Made by a program: the position numbers and the translations under genes
DNA from: Lactobacillaceae bacterium
GTDB lineage: Bacteria > Pseudomonadota > Alphaproteobacteria > RF32 > CAG-239
Length of the DNA stretch: 64,000 nucleotides
Assembly: GCA_031271345.1 (NCBI GenBank)
Contig: JAISVX010000003.1
Span: forward strand, 357,452-421,451
Reading direction: 5' to 3'
Shown: piece by piece, positions 48,108 to 60,396 of the stretch
Numbering within the stretch: position 1 is the first letter of the stretch
Layout: every line of letters starts with the position of its first letter
The notes under the pieces: model-generated
What the model was told of the DNA's origin: nothing
The model's database searches: none
What the model saw: only the letters and a program-made list of their open reading frames with translations

Positions 48108-49176
48108 TTATAATACCGCCGCCCACTACTAAGTCATTTTTGTAAAGCACGCAAGACTGTCCCGGAGCAACAGCCTTTTGCATATTAACAAACTCAATTT
48201 CAAACTCTTTTTCAGTTGCTTTGGTTATGATAACTTCACATGGTTGTTGAGATGAACGTATCTTTGCCTGAAGCTTTTCTCCTCCTTGAGGAATAGGCAG
48301 AATAAAACTAGCATCTTTTACTATACACCCTTTATTGAAAGTATTTTCTTCAATACCTGCAATAACCTCATTTTGTTTAGGATTTAAGCCAATAACATAT
48401 AACGGTTCACTAAATGCAATTCCAAGACCTTTTCTCTGTCCTAATGTATAATTCCAAAACCCTTTATGCTTGCCTAAAATATTGCCTTCTTTATCAACTA
48501 TATTTCCTTCTCTTTCAGGCTCGCCTATAATATCATTATAATCACCAGAATAAAAATCTTGGCTATCAGGTTTATCATGAACTTCCAAACCACGTTCTTT
48601 TGCCATTTTTCTGGTTTCTGCTTTAGTAAATTTACCCATTGGCAAAATTATCGTTGATAGCTGCTCCTGTGATAACCTATAGAGAAAATATGACTGGTCT
48701 TTTTTAGGGTCAATTCCTTTTTTAAGCACATATTGCTCATACTCGTCAGAATACTCAACTTGAGCATAATGCCCGGTTGCAAAAAAATCAAAATTTACTC
48801 CCTGTTTTTTTACCATTTCAGGAAGAATGCCAAATTTCATTAAATAGTTGCACTTCACACATGGGTTTGGTGTTCTTCCTGCCAAATACTCTTCTCTAAA
48901 ATATTTTAAAATCAGTTTTTTATAATCATCAACACAGTCACAAACAATAAAAGGTATGCCGATTTTAGCAGCTATAGCTTTAGTTTCTTCTATATCATCT
49001 TTTTCATGAGCATCATAACATGCATTTCCAATTGCTCGCCCTATTGGACCAGACTTATCAAAAATTGCCATCGTTGCACCAATAACATCATAACCTTGTT
49101 CTTTTAATAACAAAGCTGCTAAAGATGAATCCACTCCTCCGCTTAATCCCGCTAAAACTCTTTTCCCATTGCCCAT
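48094..49176 (-). CDS. mnmA: tRNA-uridine 2-sulfurtransferase MnmA
   Basis: A 360-residue enzyme that thiolates U34 of tRNA-Lys, -Glu and -Gln. PP-loop GLSGGVDSSLAALLL, the catalytic cysteine in NPCVKCN (near residue 106) and ATGHYAQVEY are visible. I start at ATG 49176 over a TTG two codons upstream. The sequence around GNACYDAHEKDDIEETK differs from the usual proteobacterial MnmA and recalls the variant seen in deltaproteobacteria and spirochaetes, so transfer is possible. Confidence 0.9.
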   Translation of the reverse strand: MGNGKRVLAGLSGGVDSSLAALLLKEQGYDVIGATMAIFDKSGPIGRAIGNACYDAHEKDDIEETKAIAAKIGIPFIVCDCVDDYKKLILKYFREEYLAGRTPNPCVKCNYLMKFGILPEMVKKQGVNFDFFATGHYAQVEYSDEYEQYVLKKGIDPKKDQSYFLYRLSQEQLSTIILPMGKFTKAETRKMAKERGLEVHDKPDSQDFYSGDYNDIIGEPEREGNIVDKEGNILGKHKGFWNYTLGQRKGLGIAFSEPLYVIGLNPKQNEVIAGIEENTFNKGCIVKDASFILPIPQGGEKLQAKIRSSQQPCEVIITKATEKEFEIEFVNMQKAVAPGQSCVLYKNDLVVGGGIISARI

Positions 49177-49234
49177 AATCAAATGCCCGAATAAACTTCA
49201 TTAATTAACGTTATATATTATTTTTAAAATAAAA

Positions 49235-49255
49235 CAACCACCTTTAAGGTGGCTG
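49235..49255 (-). terminator. Terminator of the second autotransporter gene
   Basis: Stem CCACC / GGTGG extended by outer pairs, T-rich on the minus strand, just past the stop at 49264. Confidence 0.65.
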
Positions 49256-49263
49256 CTTAAATT

Positions 49264-51888
<2,625 letters not shown>

Positions 51889-51975
51889 GTTAAACCTCTA
51901 AATATAATTATAGCATAATAACATTATTTTAAATATTCATAAGAAAATTTACAATACTAACTTTAGTAAGTAGTG

Positions 51976-53802
51976 CTAAAAATGGTATTTTATACTAAAT
52001 TTCACTTCATTTATATCTTTGCCATAATTATCCCAGTAGTTATAGCCGGCAGATACATAAAAGTTTTCCGTTATGCTGTAAGCAGCCTCCGCGTTATACT
52101 TCATCTTGCTGGCATATTTGCTTGTCGCAAACATATTTTCCGCGCCTAAAATTATGCGAAAATCACCAAAATCCGAAATAACTCCAGCTCCTAAACCTGT
52201 TCCAGCCCACTGATTTCTTTCAAGAAATCCTCCATAAGCGACCTGAGCATTCAAGAGCATAAACACCCAAAGCCGTTTATGCAGCTCATAAGCAGCTCCT
52301 GCTCCGCCCTTTAAATTAAAAACATATCCTTCCTCTTCGCTGACAGGGTTCATTTCTCTGTCAATAGAAGCATTTATTGTATAAGATATTGGCTTAAATA
52401 GTGAATCCCTCGGAGACAAAGACTTAATACCCGCCAAATCAACATTATTAAGAACATACTTGTTTCCGTTGTCATAATGTCTGGCAGTTATATTGAGAAA
52501 ATTAATCTCCGCGCCTTTTAAGTACGCGTAAGTATTATCAATTAACGAGTGATATGCCGGTCTGAACATAATTTCCTGAAAATTCTCGCCGTTTCTTGAA
52601 CCGACGCCCAGCGAAAGCCTTGCCGATTTATGGGCTTTTATAAGAGTTTCGCCTTTTTCCAAAGGCTCATAATTTGCCTCGCTTTTCAAATTGCTTCTTT
52701 CCTTGAGCAATGTAAAGCTTTTCTCTCTGTATTCTGTTCTGGTCAGGATTTTTTCAACATTTTGATACTGGACAAACTGATAAGCTGTTTCTATTACTCC
52801 TGCCTTTTCTTCATCATTTAGCTCTTCAAAGTTATATTCGCTGTCTTTGACGATTCTCAGCAAAGCCTTTTTTTGCCTGCTGTTCATCTGCTCGTACTGA
52901 TTCTTAATTTTTGACTGCCTTGAAGGTCTGTAATTAACAGTTTTTATCATGCCTTCTCTGCTGTCAACAACCCTAACCGTATCAAAAGGAATCGTATGCA
53001 GCGGAAACTCTTTGGAAAGTTCCAGCTCTGGTCTTACCGCGTCTAAAAGCTCCATAAGCATATACGAGCAATTCTTAGTGAAAAAATAATACGGAGTCTG
53101 GCTGTGTCCAAGCTCCCATAGATGAGCCACAAACAAATCAAGCTCATAAGACGTCAAATCCAGACCGAACTCCCATATATCCCTGTTTTCTATATTATTA
53201 TAAAGATTTATTATGTCATAATAAGGCTTCACGGTAAAACCGCCCATATACCCGCCAGTCAAACCATAAACGGCAAACAGCATTGGGTTTGCCGTTTCTT
53301 CATCGACAAAAGCTCCATAGTTCACGCCGTGCGCCAAAAGCTGGGTTCCCTTGCGGCTTGTATCAATCCTAAGCAGCGTATGCCCAAACAAAGACGAAGG
53401 ATTGTTCATATACGCGTCGGTAAACAGCAGTGTAACGCCGGAAGGTCTTAAATCGGAATAAAAACTGTTATAATCAGCGCATTTAGGATATTTCGCATCA
53501 ATAAAACCATGTTTTGTAAGAAGCTTATGACGCGCGGGAAAATGGCATATTCTCGAAACATTGGCAGAATTAAAAAGCTCAATAGTTTCTTCCAGCTCTT
53601 TCTTTGGGTTAGTCTTGCCTTCGCCGCTTACAAAAAAACTGTCTGAATCAATGCTGCTCTTATAGCCGCCAAACATTTTTTCCTGATAATGAACAACCGC
53701 CAGCCAGTCCTTGCTGTACGCAAATTCATCAACTTCCAGCGCAAAAGACTGTTTAACAAAAGTTATCAAAACTAAAAAAACGATAAAACAACAACGCAGC
53801 AT
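51976..53802 (-). CDS. DUF4105 (Lnb-type N-terminal domain) envelope protein
   Basis: A 608-residue exported protein with a signal peptide ending near QSFA. The N-terminal half has the DUF4105 hallmarks CHFPARHKLL, NPSSLFGHTLLRID and FFTKNCSYMLMELL, with conserved Cys/His residues like a papain-fold enzyme. The C-terminal 220 residues are aromatic-rich strands ending in KYHF and look like an outer-membrane barrel. Next to it is a DUF3015 gene, a pair often found together in Proteobacteria. Its function is unknown. Confidence 0.87.
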   Translation of the reverse strand: MLRCCFIVFLVLITFVKQSFALEVDEFAYSKDWLAVVHYQEKMFGGYKSSIDSDSFFVSGEGKTNPKKELEETIELFNSANVSRICHFPARHKLLTKHGFIDAKYPKCADYNSFYSDLRPSGVTLLFTDAYMNNPSSLFGHTLLRIDTSRKGTQLLAHGVNYGAFVDEETANPMLFAVYGLTGGYMGGFTVKPYYDIINLYNNIENRDIWEFGLDLTSYELDLFVAHLWELGHSQTPYYFFTKNCSYMLMELLDAVRPELELSKEFPLHTIPFDTVRVVDSREGMIKTVNYRPSRQSKIKNQYEQMNSRQKKALLRIVKDSEYNFEELNDEEKAGVIETAYQFVQYQNVEKILTRTEYREKSFTLLKERSNLKSEANYEPLEKGETLIKAHKSARLSLGVGSRNGENFQEIMFRPAYHSLIDNTYAYLKGAEINFLNITARHYDNGNKYVLNNVDLAGIKSLSPRDSLFKPISYTINASIDREMNPVSEEEGYVFNLKGGAGAAYELHKRLWVFMLLNAQVAYGGFLERNQWAGTGLGAGVISDFGDFRIILGAENMFATSKYASKMKYNAEAAYSITENFYVSAGYNYWDNYGKDINEVKFSIKYHF

Positions 53803-53826
53803 ACTACAAGCCTTTAAATATAAAAA

Positions 53827-53855
53827 GTCACTCTATATCAGACATATAGAGTGAC
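53827..53855 (-). terminator. Terminator of the DUF3015 gene
   Basis: Perfect 12-bp stem GTCACTCTATAT / ATATAGAGTGAC, loop CAGAC, then T5 on the minus strand. Confidence 0.8.
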
Positions 53856-53870
53856 GCAAAAACAATCAAA

Positions 53871-54329
53871 CTATGCCTTCATAATTTCAAGAAGCTGAAC
53901 TGTCACATAAACTGCATCCGCATCCTGAGTTGGGAAAAGCACCGCAAAATTTTCTTTTGATTTTGAAGCCAAAACCGCTTCGTCAACATTCAAAATGCCA
54001 GCTAAGGTCGCAAGAGTTTCTCCGCTTCCTTTTGCCGCGTCAAGAGCATACTGCTCCATATTGTTTTGCAGAAAATTAAAAACCATTCTTCCCGTTCCGC
54101 CGTTGATACGTCCTTGTGGGTCGCACCCAGATGTGCCAGAAGTAATGCCGAAAGTTTGGCTGCTAAAAGAAACATTGTTTGTCGTAACAGCTGCAACCTG
54201 AGGAATTGTCCCCTCATGTCCGCGCCAAGCCATAGAACCAAGACCGCAGCCGGTGCTGTCAACGGCAGAAGCATTTCCCGCAAACATCATTGTTGCCGCC
54301 GCGATAGAAACCATATAAATTTTTTTCAT
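53871..54329 (-). CDS. DUF3015 family periplasmic protein
   Basis: A 152-residue protein with signal peptide MKKIYMVSIAAATMMFAG (cleavage after SAVD region). The mature part has DSTGCGLGSM and SGTSGCDPQGR, two cysteines typical of DUF3015. GGAG lies upstream of the start. The terminator at its end separates it partly from the DUF4105 gene, which nonetheless lies directly downstream. Confidence 0.85.
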   Translation of the reverse strand: MKKIYMVSIAAATMMFAGNASAVDSTGCGLGSMAWRGHEGTIPQVAAVTTNNVSFSSQTFGITSGTSGCDPQGRINGGTGRMVFNFLQNNMEQYALDAAKGSGETLATLAGILNVDEAVLASKSKENFAVLFPTQDADAVYVTVQLLEIMKA

Positions 54330-54434
54330 CTATTTATCTCCAAAAAACTACCGTTACAATTATTTACGGCGATTATTACAGATTAGAAATTATTTGTATA
54401 CCCAATATTTCAAAGTTCCCCAAAAAAATAAGTC

Positions 54435-54463
54435 TTGAAATATCTTTTTTCGTATGATATACG
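54435..54463 (+). promoter_or_regulatory. Promoter of greA
   Basis: TTGAAA (54435-54440), 17 bases, TATACG (54458-54463). The leader then contains a CTGTGAA / TTCACAG hairpin near 54490-54520. Confidence 0.55.
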
Positions 54464-54566
54464 TTTCTCATTGATTTATGATAATAGGCTGTGAATTGAA
54501 AAACTTTTCACAGTCTATTTTCTTACTAATAAAATTCACTAACATTAGTTTTTTAGGAGCGTTAAA

Positions 54567-55040
54567 ATGGAAAAGTTTCCTTTAACTAGAGATGGCTTCG
54601 TTGCTTTGGAAGCAGAGTTAAAGAAGTTAAAATACAATGACAGACCAAATATCATTGCGGCTATTGATGAAGCCCGTTCTCACGGGGATTTGTCCGAAAA
54701 TGCCGAATATGCCGCGGCAAAAGAAAAACAAAGCTTTATAGAAGGAAGAATTAAAGAGCTTGAAGCTGTTATCAGCAGAGCGCAGGTAATAGACCCAAAA
54801 GAAGTTAACACAGACGTTATACGCTTTGGAGCGACTGTCCTTTTAGTTGACGAAGACAACGACAGAGAAAGCTCTTACCAGATAGTCGGCGATTATGAAG
54901 CGGACATTGAAAAAAATAAAATTTCATTGTCTTCCCCGCTTGCAAGAGCAATCATCGGAAGAGAAATCGGAGACGTTGTCGAATACATAGCCCCAGGCGG
55001 CAAAAAGTCTTTTGAAATACTAAATATTGAATATAAGTAA
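54567..55040 (+). CDS. greA: Transcription elongation factor GreA
   Basis: A 157-residue factor that rescues backtracked RNA polymerase. The N-terminal coiled coil holds ENAEYAAAKEKQSFIEGRI, whose acidic tip acts in cleavage. The C-terminal FKBP-like domain has SLSSPLARAIIGREIGD. GGAG upstream of the ATG. Confidence 0.97.
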   Translation: MEKFPLTRDGFVALEAELKKLKYNDRPNIIAAIDEARSHGDLSENAEYAAAKEKQSFIEGRIKELEAVISRAQVIDPKEVNTDVIRFGATVLLVDEDNDRESSYQIVGDYEADIEKNKISLSSPLARAIIGREIGDVVEYIAPGGKKSFEILNIEYK

Positions 55041-55160
55041 AATCAAGAGCTTAGTATAGAACTTAAATAAAAAGTTATATACTTTCTTGTAATAACAAAA
55101 TTCATTACTATATTGAAGCTAGTTACCAAACTGGCTTCAAATTTTTTCAGGAGACAAGAT

Positions 55161-55862
55161 ATGAACAAGGGCAGATATAACCTTCCTTTTGACTTGGAAA
55201 ATTTTACGGAAGATGAGTTAAAAGGTTTTTTGAATCTGGACGATTTCCCTTATGGTCCAATTTCTCCACTGGTTACGACAAAAGCGCCGGATTTTATTGC
55301 GTCCGCGGTGTTGCGGGATAATTCTATTGTCGATAATTTCAGCCTAAGCAAATATCTAGGCGGAAGTTATGGTCTCATATTTTTTTACCCAGCCGATTTC
55401 ACTTATGTATGCCCGACAGAAATCATTGCCCACAACAACAGAATTGAAGAGTTTGAAAAAAGAAATGTAAAAATCGTCGGCATAAGCATCGACTCTAAAC
55501 ACGCTCACCTTGCATGGAAGAAAACGCCTGTGGAAAAAGGCGGAGTTGGCGATTTACAATTTCCATTGGTTTCTGATATAAATAAATCCATATCCCGCAG
55601 TTACAGAGTTTTAAATCGGGAAGGTGCCGCGCTGAGAGCTTCTCTATTAATCGATAAAGACGGTTTCATCAAGCACGCCACAATAAATGACCTGCCTATC
55701 GGAAGAAATGTAGACGAGACATTGAGAGTTATCGACGCTTTGCAATTTACCGAAACAAATGGAGAAGTCTGCCCTGCGAACTGGCAAAAAGGAAAAGAAG
55801 CGCTAAAACCAACTCCAGAAGGAATAGCGGATTATTTAGCTAAAAACTCTAAAAAAATTTAG
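55161..55862 (+). CDS. 2-Cys peroxiredoxin (AhpC/Prx1 type)
   Basis: A 233-residue peroxidase. I start at ATG 55161 (GGAG 7 bases upstream), not at the earlier in-frame codon. Peroxidatic Cys in FTYVCPTEI near residue 86, resolving Cys in GEVCPANW near residue 204. An N-terminal extension of about 40 residues (RYNLPFDLENFTEDE) is unusual for the family. It lies 19 bases before trxB, its likely electron source through thioredoxin. Confidence 0.9.
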   Translation: MNKGRYNLPFDLENFTEDELKGFLNLDDFPYGPISPLVTTKAPDFIASAVLRDNSIVDNFSLSKYLGGSYGLIFFYPADFTYVCPTEIIAHNNRIEEFEKRNVKIVGISIDSKHAHLAWKKTPVEKGGVGDLQFPLVSDINKSISRSYRVLNREGAALRASLLIDKDGFIKHATINDLPIGRNVDETLRVIDALQFTETNGEVCPANWQKGKEALKPTPEGIADYLAKNSKKI

Positions 55863-55881
55863 TAAAAAAGGAACTGGTTAA

Positions 55882-56826
55882 ATGGCAGAATCTAAAACAG
55901 AAATAGTAATTATCGGCTCTGGTCCCGCGGGTTATACCGCAGCGATTTATGTTGCCCGCTCGGGGGTAAAACCCCTGCTCATTACAGGTTTTCAAACTGG
56001 AGGACAGCTTACTCAGACAACAGAAATTGAGAACTTTCCCGGTTTTCCAGAACCAATCTACGGCGGAGAACTAATGGACAGAATGAGCAGACAATGTATA
56101 AACCTGGGTGTAAATATCGTTGTTGACCATGTTAAATCTGCCGATTTCAAAAATCCCCCGTTCAAACTTGAAACCGAATCTGGAAACACATATCTTGCTG
56201 ACAGCATAATCATCGCTACCGGCGCGTCGGCTAAAAAAGCCAATATACCCGGAGAAGAAAGGTTTTTTGGCTACGGCGTATCCGCATGCGCCACCTGCGA
56301 CGGCTTTTTCTCCCGCGATAAGGATGTGGCTGTAATCGGCGGGGGAAATGCCGCGGTTATTGAAGCCCTGCACCTTTCCACACTGGCAAAATCTGTAACT
56401 ATAATCCACCGAAGAGATGAACTAAGAGCAGAAAAAGTGATGATTGACAGGGTTCTTTCCAATCCGAAAATAAAAGTTGAATGGGACAGCAGCGTAGAAG
56501 AAATATACGGCGCCGAAATGCCGGCTTATGTAAAAGGCGTAAAAATAAAAAACATTAAAACAGAAAAAATAAAAGACATCGCGGTCGACGGAGTTTTTGT
56601 TGCGATAGGGCATAAGCCGAACACTGATGTTTTCAAGGACCAAATCAAGCTTAATGAAGCCGGATATATTGTTGTTGAAAAGCCAGCCACTCAAACAAGC
56701 ATTAAAGGCATTTTCGCTGCCGGAGACGTAATCGACCCGCGTTACAAGCAGGCAATAACCGCGGCGGCAAACGGATGCGAGGCTGGTCTGGACGCCGTTG
56801 CTTATCTGCACAGCATAACCAAATAA
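55882..56826 (+). CDS. trxB: Thioredoxin reductase
   Basis: A 314-residue FAD/NADPH flavoenzyme. FAD motif IIGSGPAGYTAAIY, redox pair CATC in SACATCDGFFS, NADPH motif VIGGGNAAVIEA, and FAAGDVIDPRYKQA near the end. In an operon with the peroxiredoxin, so it likely recycles that enzyme. Confidence 0.96.
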   Translation: MAESKTEIVIIGSGPAGYTAAIYVARSGVKPLLITGFQTGGQLTQTTEIENFPGFPEPIYGGELMDRMSRQCINLGVNIVVDHVKSADFKNPPFKLETESGNTYLADSIIIATGASAKKANIPGEERFFGYGVSACATCDGFFSRDKDVAVIGGGNAAVIEALHLSTLAKSVTIIHRRDELRAEKVMIDRVLSNPKIKVEWDSSVEEIYGAEMPAYVKGVKIKNIKTEKIKDIAVDGVFVAIGHKPNTDVFKDQIKLNEAGYIVVEKPATQTSIKGIFAAGDVIDPRYKQAITAAANGCEAGLDAVAYLHSITK

Positions 56827-56834
56827 TCAGACCG

Positions 56835-57617
56835 CTACAAAGGTTTATCTTTCATACCTGCTCTGCCGATAAACGGAAGCTTTACTGCCGGGCTTAAAAA
56901 ATCTACCCCAAAAACGAGGCTTGCGATATTGATTTCTATTCCTTCAGCCGGACCAATTGTAACCCCGAACATTCCCATAATCGAAAACTGATACCCTCTG
57001 CCGCTTTCAGACTTTGCAAAATATTTTGTATACCCGAGAAAATCTTTGCCCAAAGCATTGGGCGGAAGCTCCACAGTCAGCTCTGGAACATTTCTAATTA
57101 TGTAAGATATAAACGTGTTGCTGTTAGGACCAGGCCATAACTCATAAATATTACCATACGGATATGATTTTACCGCCTTTTCAATTTCTGGAATCGCCTT
57201 TTCGGCTTCTTCTCCCGTAAGAGTCTGCATCAATGTCGGATATTTTCCAAACCAATACCTGTCTGGAATATCTTTTTGCGCCAAAACCGAGCTTCCCGTT
57301 CTTCTTAAATAAAAACCGGCGACTTGATATGTTGTATAAAAATCCTCATTCTTTTTCTTCACCGCTATCCAGGGATGAACAGCAAAATATCCTCTCCAGT
57401 TATACGTGCGGGCATAATATACCTGAACCACAGCGCCTTTCTCAACCTTTGGGTCCGGCGCCTGATTTGATGTTTCTCTATTCGCTGTCCGCCAATCCAC
57501 GCTGTTAAACCTCGAATCATAAACCAAAAAAGCGGTTGTTATAGCGACAATCCACAAAAATATCGCTGTTTTAGTTATTTTTATATTTTTTATTTTCATT
57601 ATTTTTTCGCATATCAT
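56835..57617 (-). CDS. DUF3750 domain protein
   Basis: A 260-residue protein (or 254 if it starts at the second ATG, 57599), with an N-terminal membrane helix and a DUF3750 periplasmic domain (YARTYNWRGYFAVHPWIAVK, LWPGPNSNTFISYI). DUF3750 is mostly alphaproteobacterial. The first ATG overlaps the upstream stop (TAATG). Last gene of a six-gene minus run. Confidence 0.85.
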   Translation of the reverse strand: MICEKIMKIKNIKITKTAIFLWIVAITTAFLVYDSRFNSVDWRTANRETSNQAPDPKVEKGAVVQVYYARTYNWRGYFAVHPWIAVKKKNEDFYTTYQVAGFYLRRTGSSVLAQKDIPDRYWFGKYPTLMQTLTGEEAEKAIPEIEKAVKSYPYGNIYELWPGPNSNTFISYIIRNVPELTVELPPNALGKDFLGYTKYFAKSESGRGYQFSIMGMFGVTIGPAEGIEINIASLVFGVDFLSPAVKLPFIGRAGMKDKPL

Positions 57618-58495
57618 TAACTATTGAAATATTCTCTTCTAACCAAGGGCTGATTTGCAGACCTGTTTTGATGTAAGGCTTTGGTATCGACAGACACTTT
57701 CGCAGTTCCGTTTTTAATTGCCTCGACAACCGCTTTTTTTGCCTTTACCTGCTCCATATAAGCTTCATTATTTAAATTTCTATAAGCCTCTTTTCCATTG
57801 CCGGAAGTATCGGTGCTTACTAAATATCTGTTGGCTTCAATTTTAATATTGCCCGCCGATTCATCCCAAGCTTCGACTCTATAAGACTTGCCGCCGTATC
57901 TATCAACAAGTTTCTTTTGCGCCATGTTTGAGTTTTCATTGTCGGCAAGAACCGTAGCGACAACCTCTTCAACCCCCAAAGCACGCAACTTGTCAAAAAA
58001 CTCTTTTTTAACCTTTCCCGACAAGCCTTTGCCTTTATAGTCATCAAGTAAAACTGTCGAAGTTTCCACCCTGACCCCGTTCTCTGACAAGCTGTTCCAT
58101 TTTTCATAAGATTTTGCGCCGTTTTCTTTGTCTTTTTCGCTTAATAACTTTGGAGTTGCGGTTACAGAGCCGGCTATTTTATCTCCATCCATAACAAAAT
58201 AGAAATACTCCGGCAAAATTTTTCTGCTCGAATCTCTTGGGCTGACAGGTCTGTCCCGCTCGTCCTTTCTTTTATCAGAAAATAATGTTACGACTCTCTC
58301 GTTAAATTCTTCCCGCGTTAAACCGCCCAGCTCCTTATCCGCAAAAACAAAGCGGCTGCTTTCCCTGCGTCCGACTTCATCTTTTGTATCGTCATTAAGA
58401 TAACTCTGCATTTTTGCACATGCTTCGATAAAAGCCTCATAATGACCTGCATTAGGCTCGGCTAAATAAATATTATTTGATATATCATCATTCAT
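57617..58495 (-). CDS. GNAT family N-acetyltransferase
   Basis: A 292-residue acetyltransferase-like protein. The core has LLDDYKGKGLSGKVKKEFFD (acetyl-CoA loop) and VLADNENSNMAQKKLVDRYG. N- and C-terminal extensions are unusual and not recognised. Substrate unknown. Confidence 0.78.
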   Translation of the reverse strand: MNDDISNNIYLAEPNAGHYEAFIEACAKMQSYLNDDTKDEVGRRESSRFVFADKELGGLTREEFNERVVTLFSDKRKDERDRPVSPRDSSRKILPEYFYFVMDGDKIAGSVTATPKLLSEKDKENGAKSYEKWNSLSENGVRVETSTVLLDDYKGKGLSGKVKKEFFDKLRALGVEEVVATVLADNENSNMAQKKLVDRYGGKSYRVEAWDESAGNIKIEANRYLVSTDTSGNGKEAYRNLNNEAYMEQVKAKKAVVEAIKNGTAKVSVDTKALHQNRSANQPLVRREYFNS

Positions 58496-58504
58496 AACGC
58501 TTAC

Positions 58505-59056
58505 CTAATTTATTAAATTTATCCAATATCTCTTAAACCTTGGACCAGACGTATCCCATGGCATAGCTGTGACATTATCCAGCTCGCCGCCGTTTTTCTC
58601 AATTGCCTTCCATGAGCCGATATTTTCCTCTTTGGCAGAAATCATCACTTTATCAAGCCCGAGTTTTCTTGCCTCAGTCAAGACCAAACCCAAACCTTTT
58701 GTCGCGTATCCCATTTTTCTTTTTGAAGGTCTGATAACATAGCCGATATTGCCGCCGTGCATAAAAAGAAAATCATTAAGATAGTGCCTTAAAGAAAACT
58801 GCCCGATAAACTCCCCCTCGTCAACCAGCCAGTATGTCGTGTCGGGAACTTTATCATACGAGTTGCCGTCTTCGCAAATTATCTTTGCGGGCGCGAAAAC
58901 CCTGTCATATTTCTCTTTAAAAAAGCTCTCAAAATCATTATTTATTTTTTGTTTTTCTTCTTCCGTAAAATCTCTAAGGCTGCTGAATGAAAAACCTTCG
59001 TTAACAGCCTCAATAAAACTTTTTCTATATTCCAGACTTGGTTTCGCCAGCTCCAT
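58505..59056 (-). CDS. GNAT family N-acetyltransferase
   Basis: A 183-residue acetyltransferase with YVIRPSKRKMGYATKGLGLV for acetyl-CoA binding and NIGSWKAIEKNGGE near the end, the RimJ/RimL-like pattern. AGGA upstream. It follows the DUF3788 gene by one base, so it is co-transcribed. Confidence 0.87.
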   Translation of the reverse strand: MELAKPSLEYRKSFIEAVNEGFSFSSLRDFTEEEKQKINNDFESFFKEKYDRVFAPAKIICEDGNSYDKVPDTTYWLVDEGEFIGQFSLRHYLNDFLFMHGGNIGYVIRPSKRKMGYATKGLGLVLTEARKLGLDKVMISAKEENIGSWKAIEKNGGELDNVTAMPWDTSGPRFKRYWINLIN

Positions 59057-59057
59057 A

Positions 59058-59474
59058 TTATATCTTCCTGTTCGGTTTCTTTTTTATAACAAGCATATTT
59101 TTTATATCTTCAATATATGACATATCTTTAACGTCAATCATTATCCATTTGCCGTCATGATATGTGGTAGCGGCATCATAAATCTTCAATAAATCTTTGG
59201 AATATCCGCTTCTTTCATTTTCAAATTTTTCTCTTTCAAGCCTGCCGTATATAATCATAAAGCCAAAGCTTTTATCTCTCGGATACATTGCGCAGAGGGT
59301 TTTGCCGCTTTTGCGAAACTTCATCTCATAGATATTTTCTTTGCGACCTTTATCCCACAATATATCCATAACATATTTATCGTTAATATATTTTACTATT
59401 GCCTCCCATGCCTCAAAAGGTTTGTCGCCGATTATACTCTTTATCTCCCGAACGGCTGGCATTTTTTCCGACAT
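59058..59474 (-). CDS. DUF3788 family protein
   Basis: A 138-residue protein resembling DUF3788 (KFRKSGKTLCAMYPRDKSF, FMIIYGRLEREKF). I choose ATG 59474, with GGAG seven bases before it; the longer frame adds six residues. Its start overlaps the Nudix gene stop region. Function unknown. Confidence 0.8.
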   Translation of the reverse strand: MSEKMPAVREIKSIIGDKPFEAWEAIVKYINDKYVMDILWDKGRKENIYEMKFRKSGKTLCAMYPRDKSFGFMIIYGRLEREKFENERSGYSKDLLKIYDAATTYHDGKWIMIDVKDMSYIEDIKNMLVIKKKPNRKI

Positions 59475-59475
59475 A

Positions 59476-60396
59476 TCATTTCTCCAAAGCAAAAAGCGCC
59501 AAAGCCGAAGAGTTGCCGCTGTTTAATTCATTTTTATTTACCCAGAAACCGCCGTCGGAATCTAAATCCGAGATGCAGTCAAGGGGTTCTCCCTCTATCT
59601 CGCATTTATATAATTTTCCCGAATGAAAGAAAAATCCTTTGCGCCCATCCGCTTCTTTAAAACCATCAAAAACAACATGAACATCTCCAAGAAACTTATG
59701 GTCGGAAATATAGCTTCCAGTTTCTTCTTTCACCTCGCGAACCAGCGTTTCCACTTCCGTCTCGCCGCCCTCTGGAGTTCCGCCGGGCAAATCATACATC
59801 CCGCTGTATGGACCGCGTCTTTTCTTAATTAAAAGGATGGAATCTTCTCTTTCAATCAATGCGTATATGCCGAAATGAGTGCGGGTTGCAATATTTTCCA
59901 TAACCTTAAACAAACCAGGCAAAATTGTCGGCGCAAAAACCCCTTCCCTGACAAGCTTCATAAGCTTGTTGAAAGACACCCACATAACTTCCGAAACTTC
60001 TTCTTTATCCACATACATATCTTTAACGTCGATGTCTTGCCTTAACATCCAGACATCGACCAACGTATTGTTTCTCAAAATAAAATTATGAATTTTTTGC
60101 AAATGTACGACATCAGGTTTAAATCCCAGTTCTTCTTCAGTTTCCCTAACTGCTCCTTCGAAACTGTTTTCCCCACTGATAACCGCGCCGCCAGCCGATT
60201 CAACCCAAATATTTGGAAGCTTCTTTTTATTTGGAGATCTTTTCTGAATAAGAATTTCGTTTTTAGAATTAACAATCCAAATATTAACCGACAAATGGTA
60301 CGCGCCTTCGGGAATTTCTTCGTCCCTCACCATTTTTGCATCAATAAGCCTGCCGTTTACATCGTATAAATCCCAATATTCCGTCATCGTTTTCAT
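59476..60396 (-). CDS. Tandem Nudix hydrolase
   Basis: A 306-residue protein with two complete Nudix boxes. The first, near residues 69-92 (GAVISGENSFEGAVRETEEE), sits in an IPP-isomerase-like domain. The second, near residues 212-235 (GGTPEGGETEVETLVREVKE), is a canonical box. Both have the full Glu set, so both may be active on nucleoside diphosphates linked to another moiety. ATG overlaps the HD gene stop by 4 bases (ATGA). Confidence 0.9.
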   Translation of the reverse strand: MKTMTEYWDLYDVNGRLIDAKMVRDEEIPEGAYHLSVNIWIVNSKNEILIQKRSPNKKKLPNIWVESAGGAVISGENSFEGAVRETEEELGFKPDVVHLQKIHNFILRNNTLVDVWMLRQDIDVKDMYVDKEEVSEVMWVSFNKLMKLVREGVFAPTILPGLFKVMENIATRTHFGIYALIEREDSILLIKKRRGPYSGMYDLPGGTPEGGETEVETLVREVKEETGSYISDHKFLGDVHVVFDGFKEADGRKGFFFHSGKLYKCEIEGEPLDCISDLDSDGGFWVNKNELNSGNSSALALFALEK

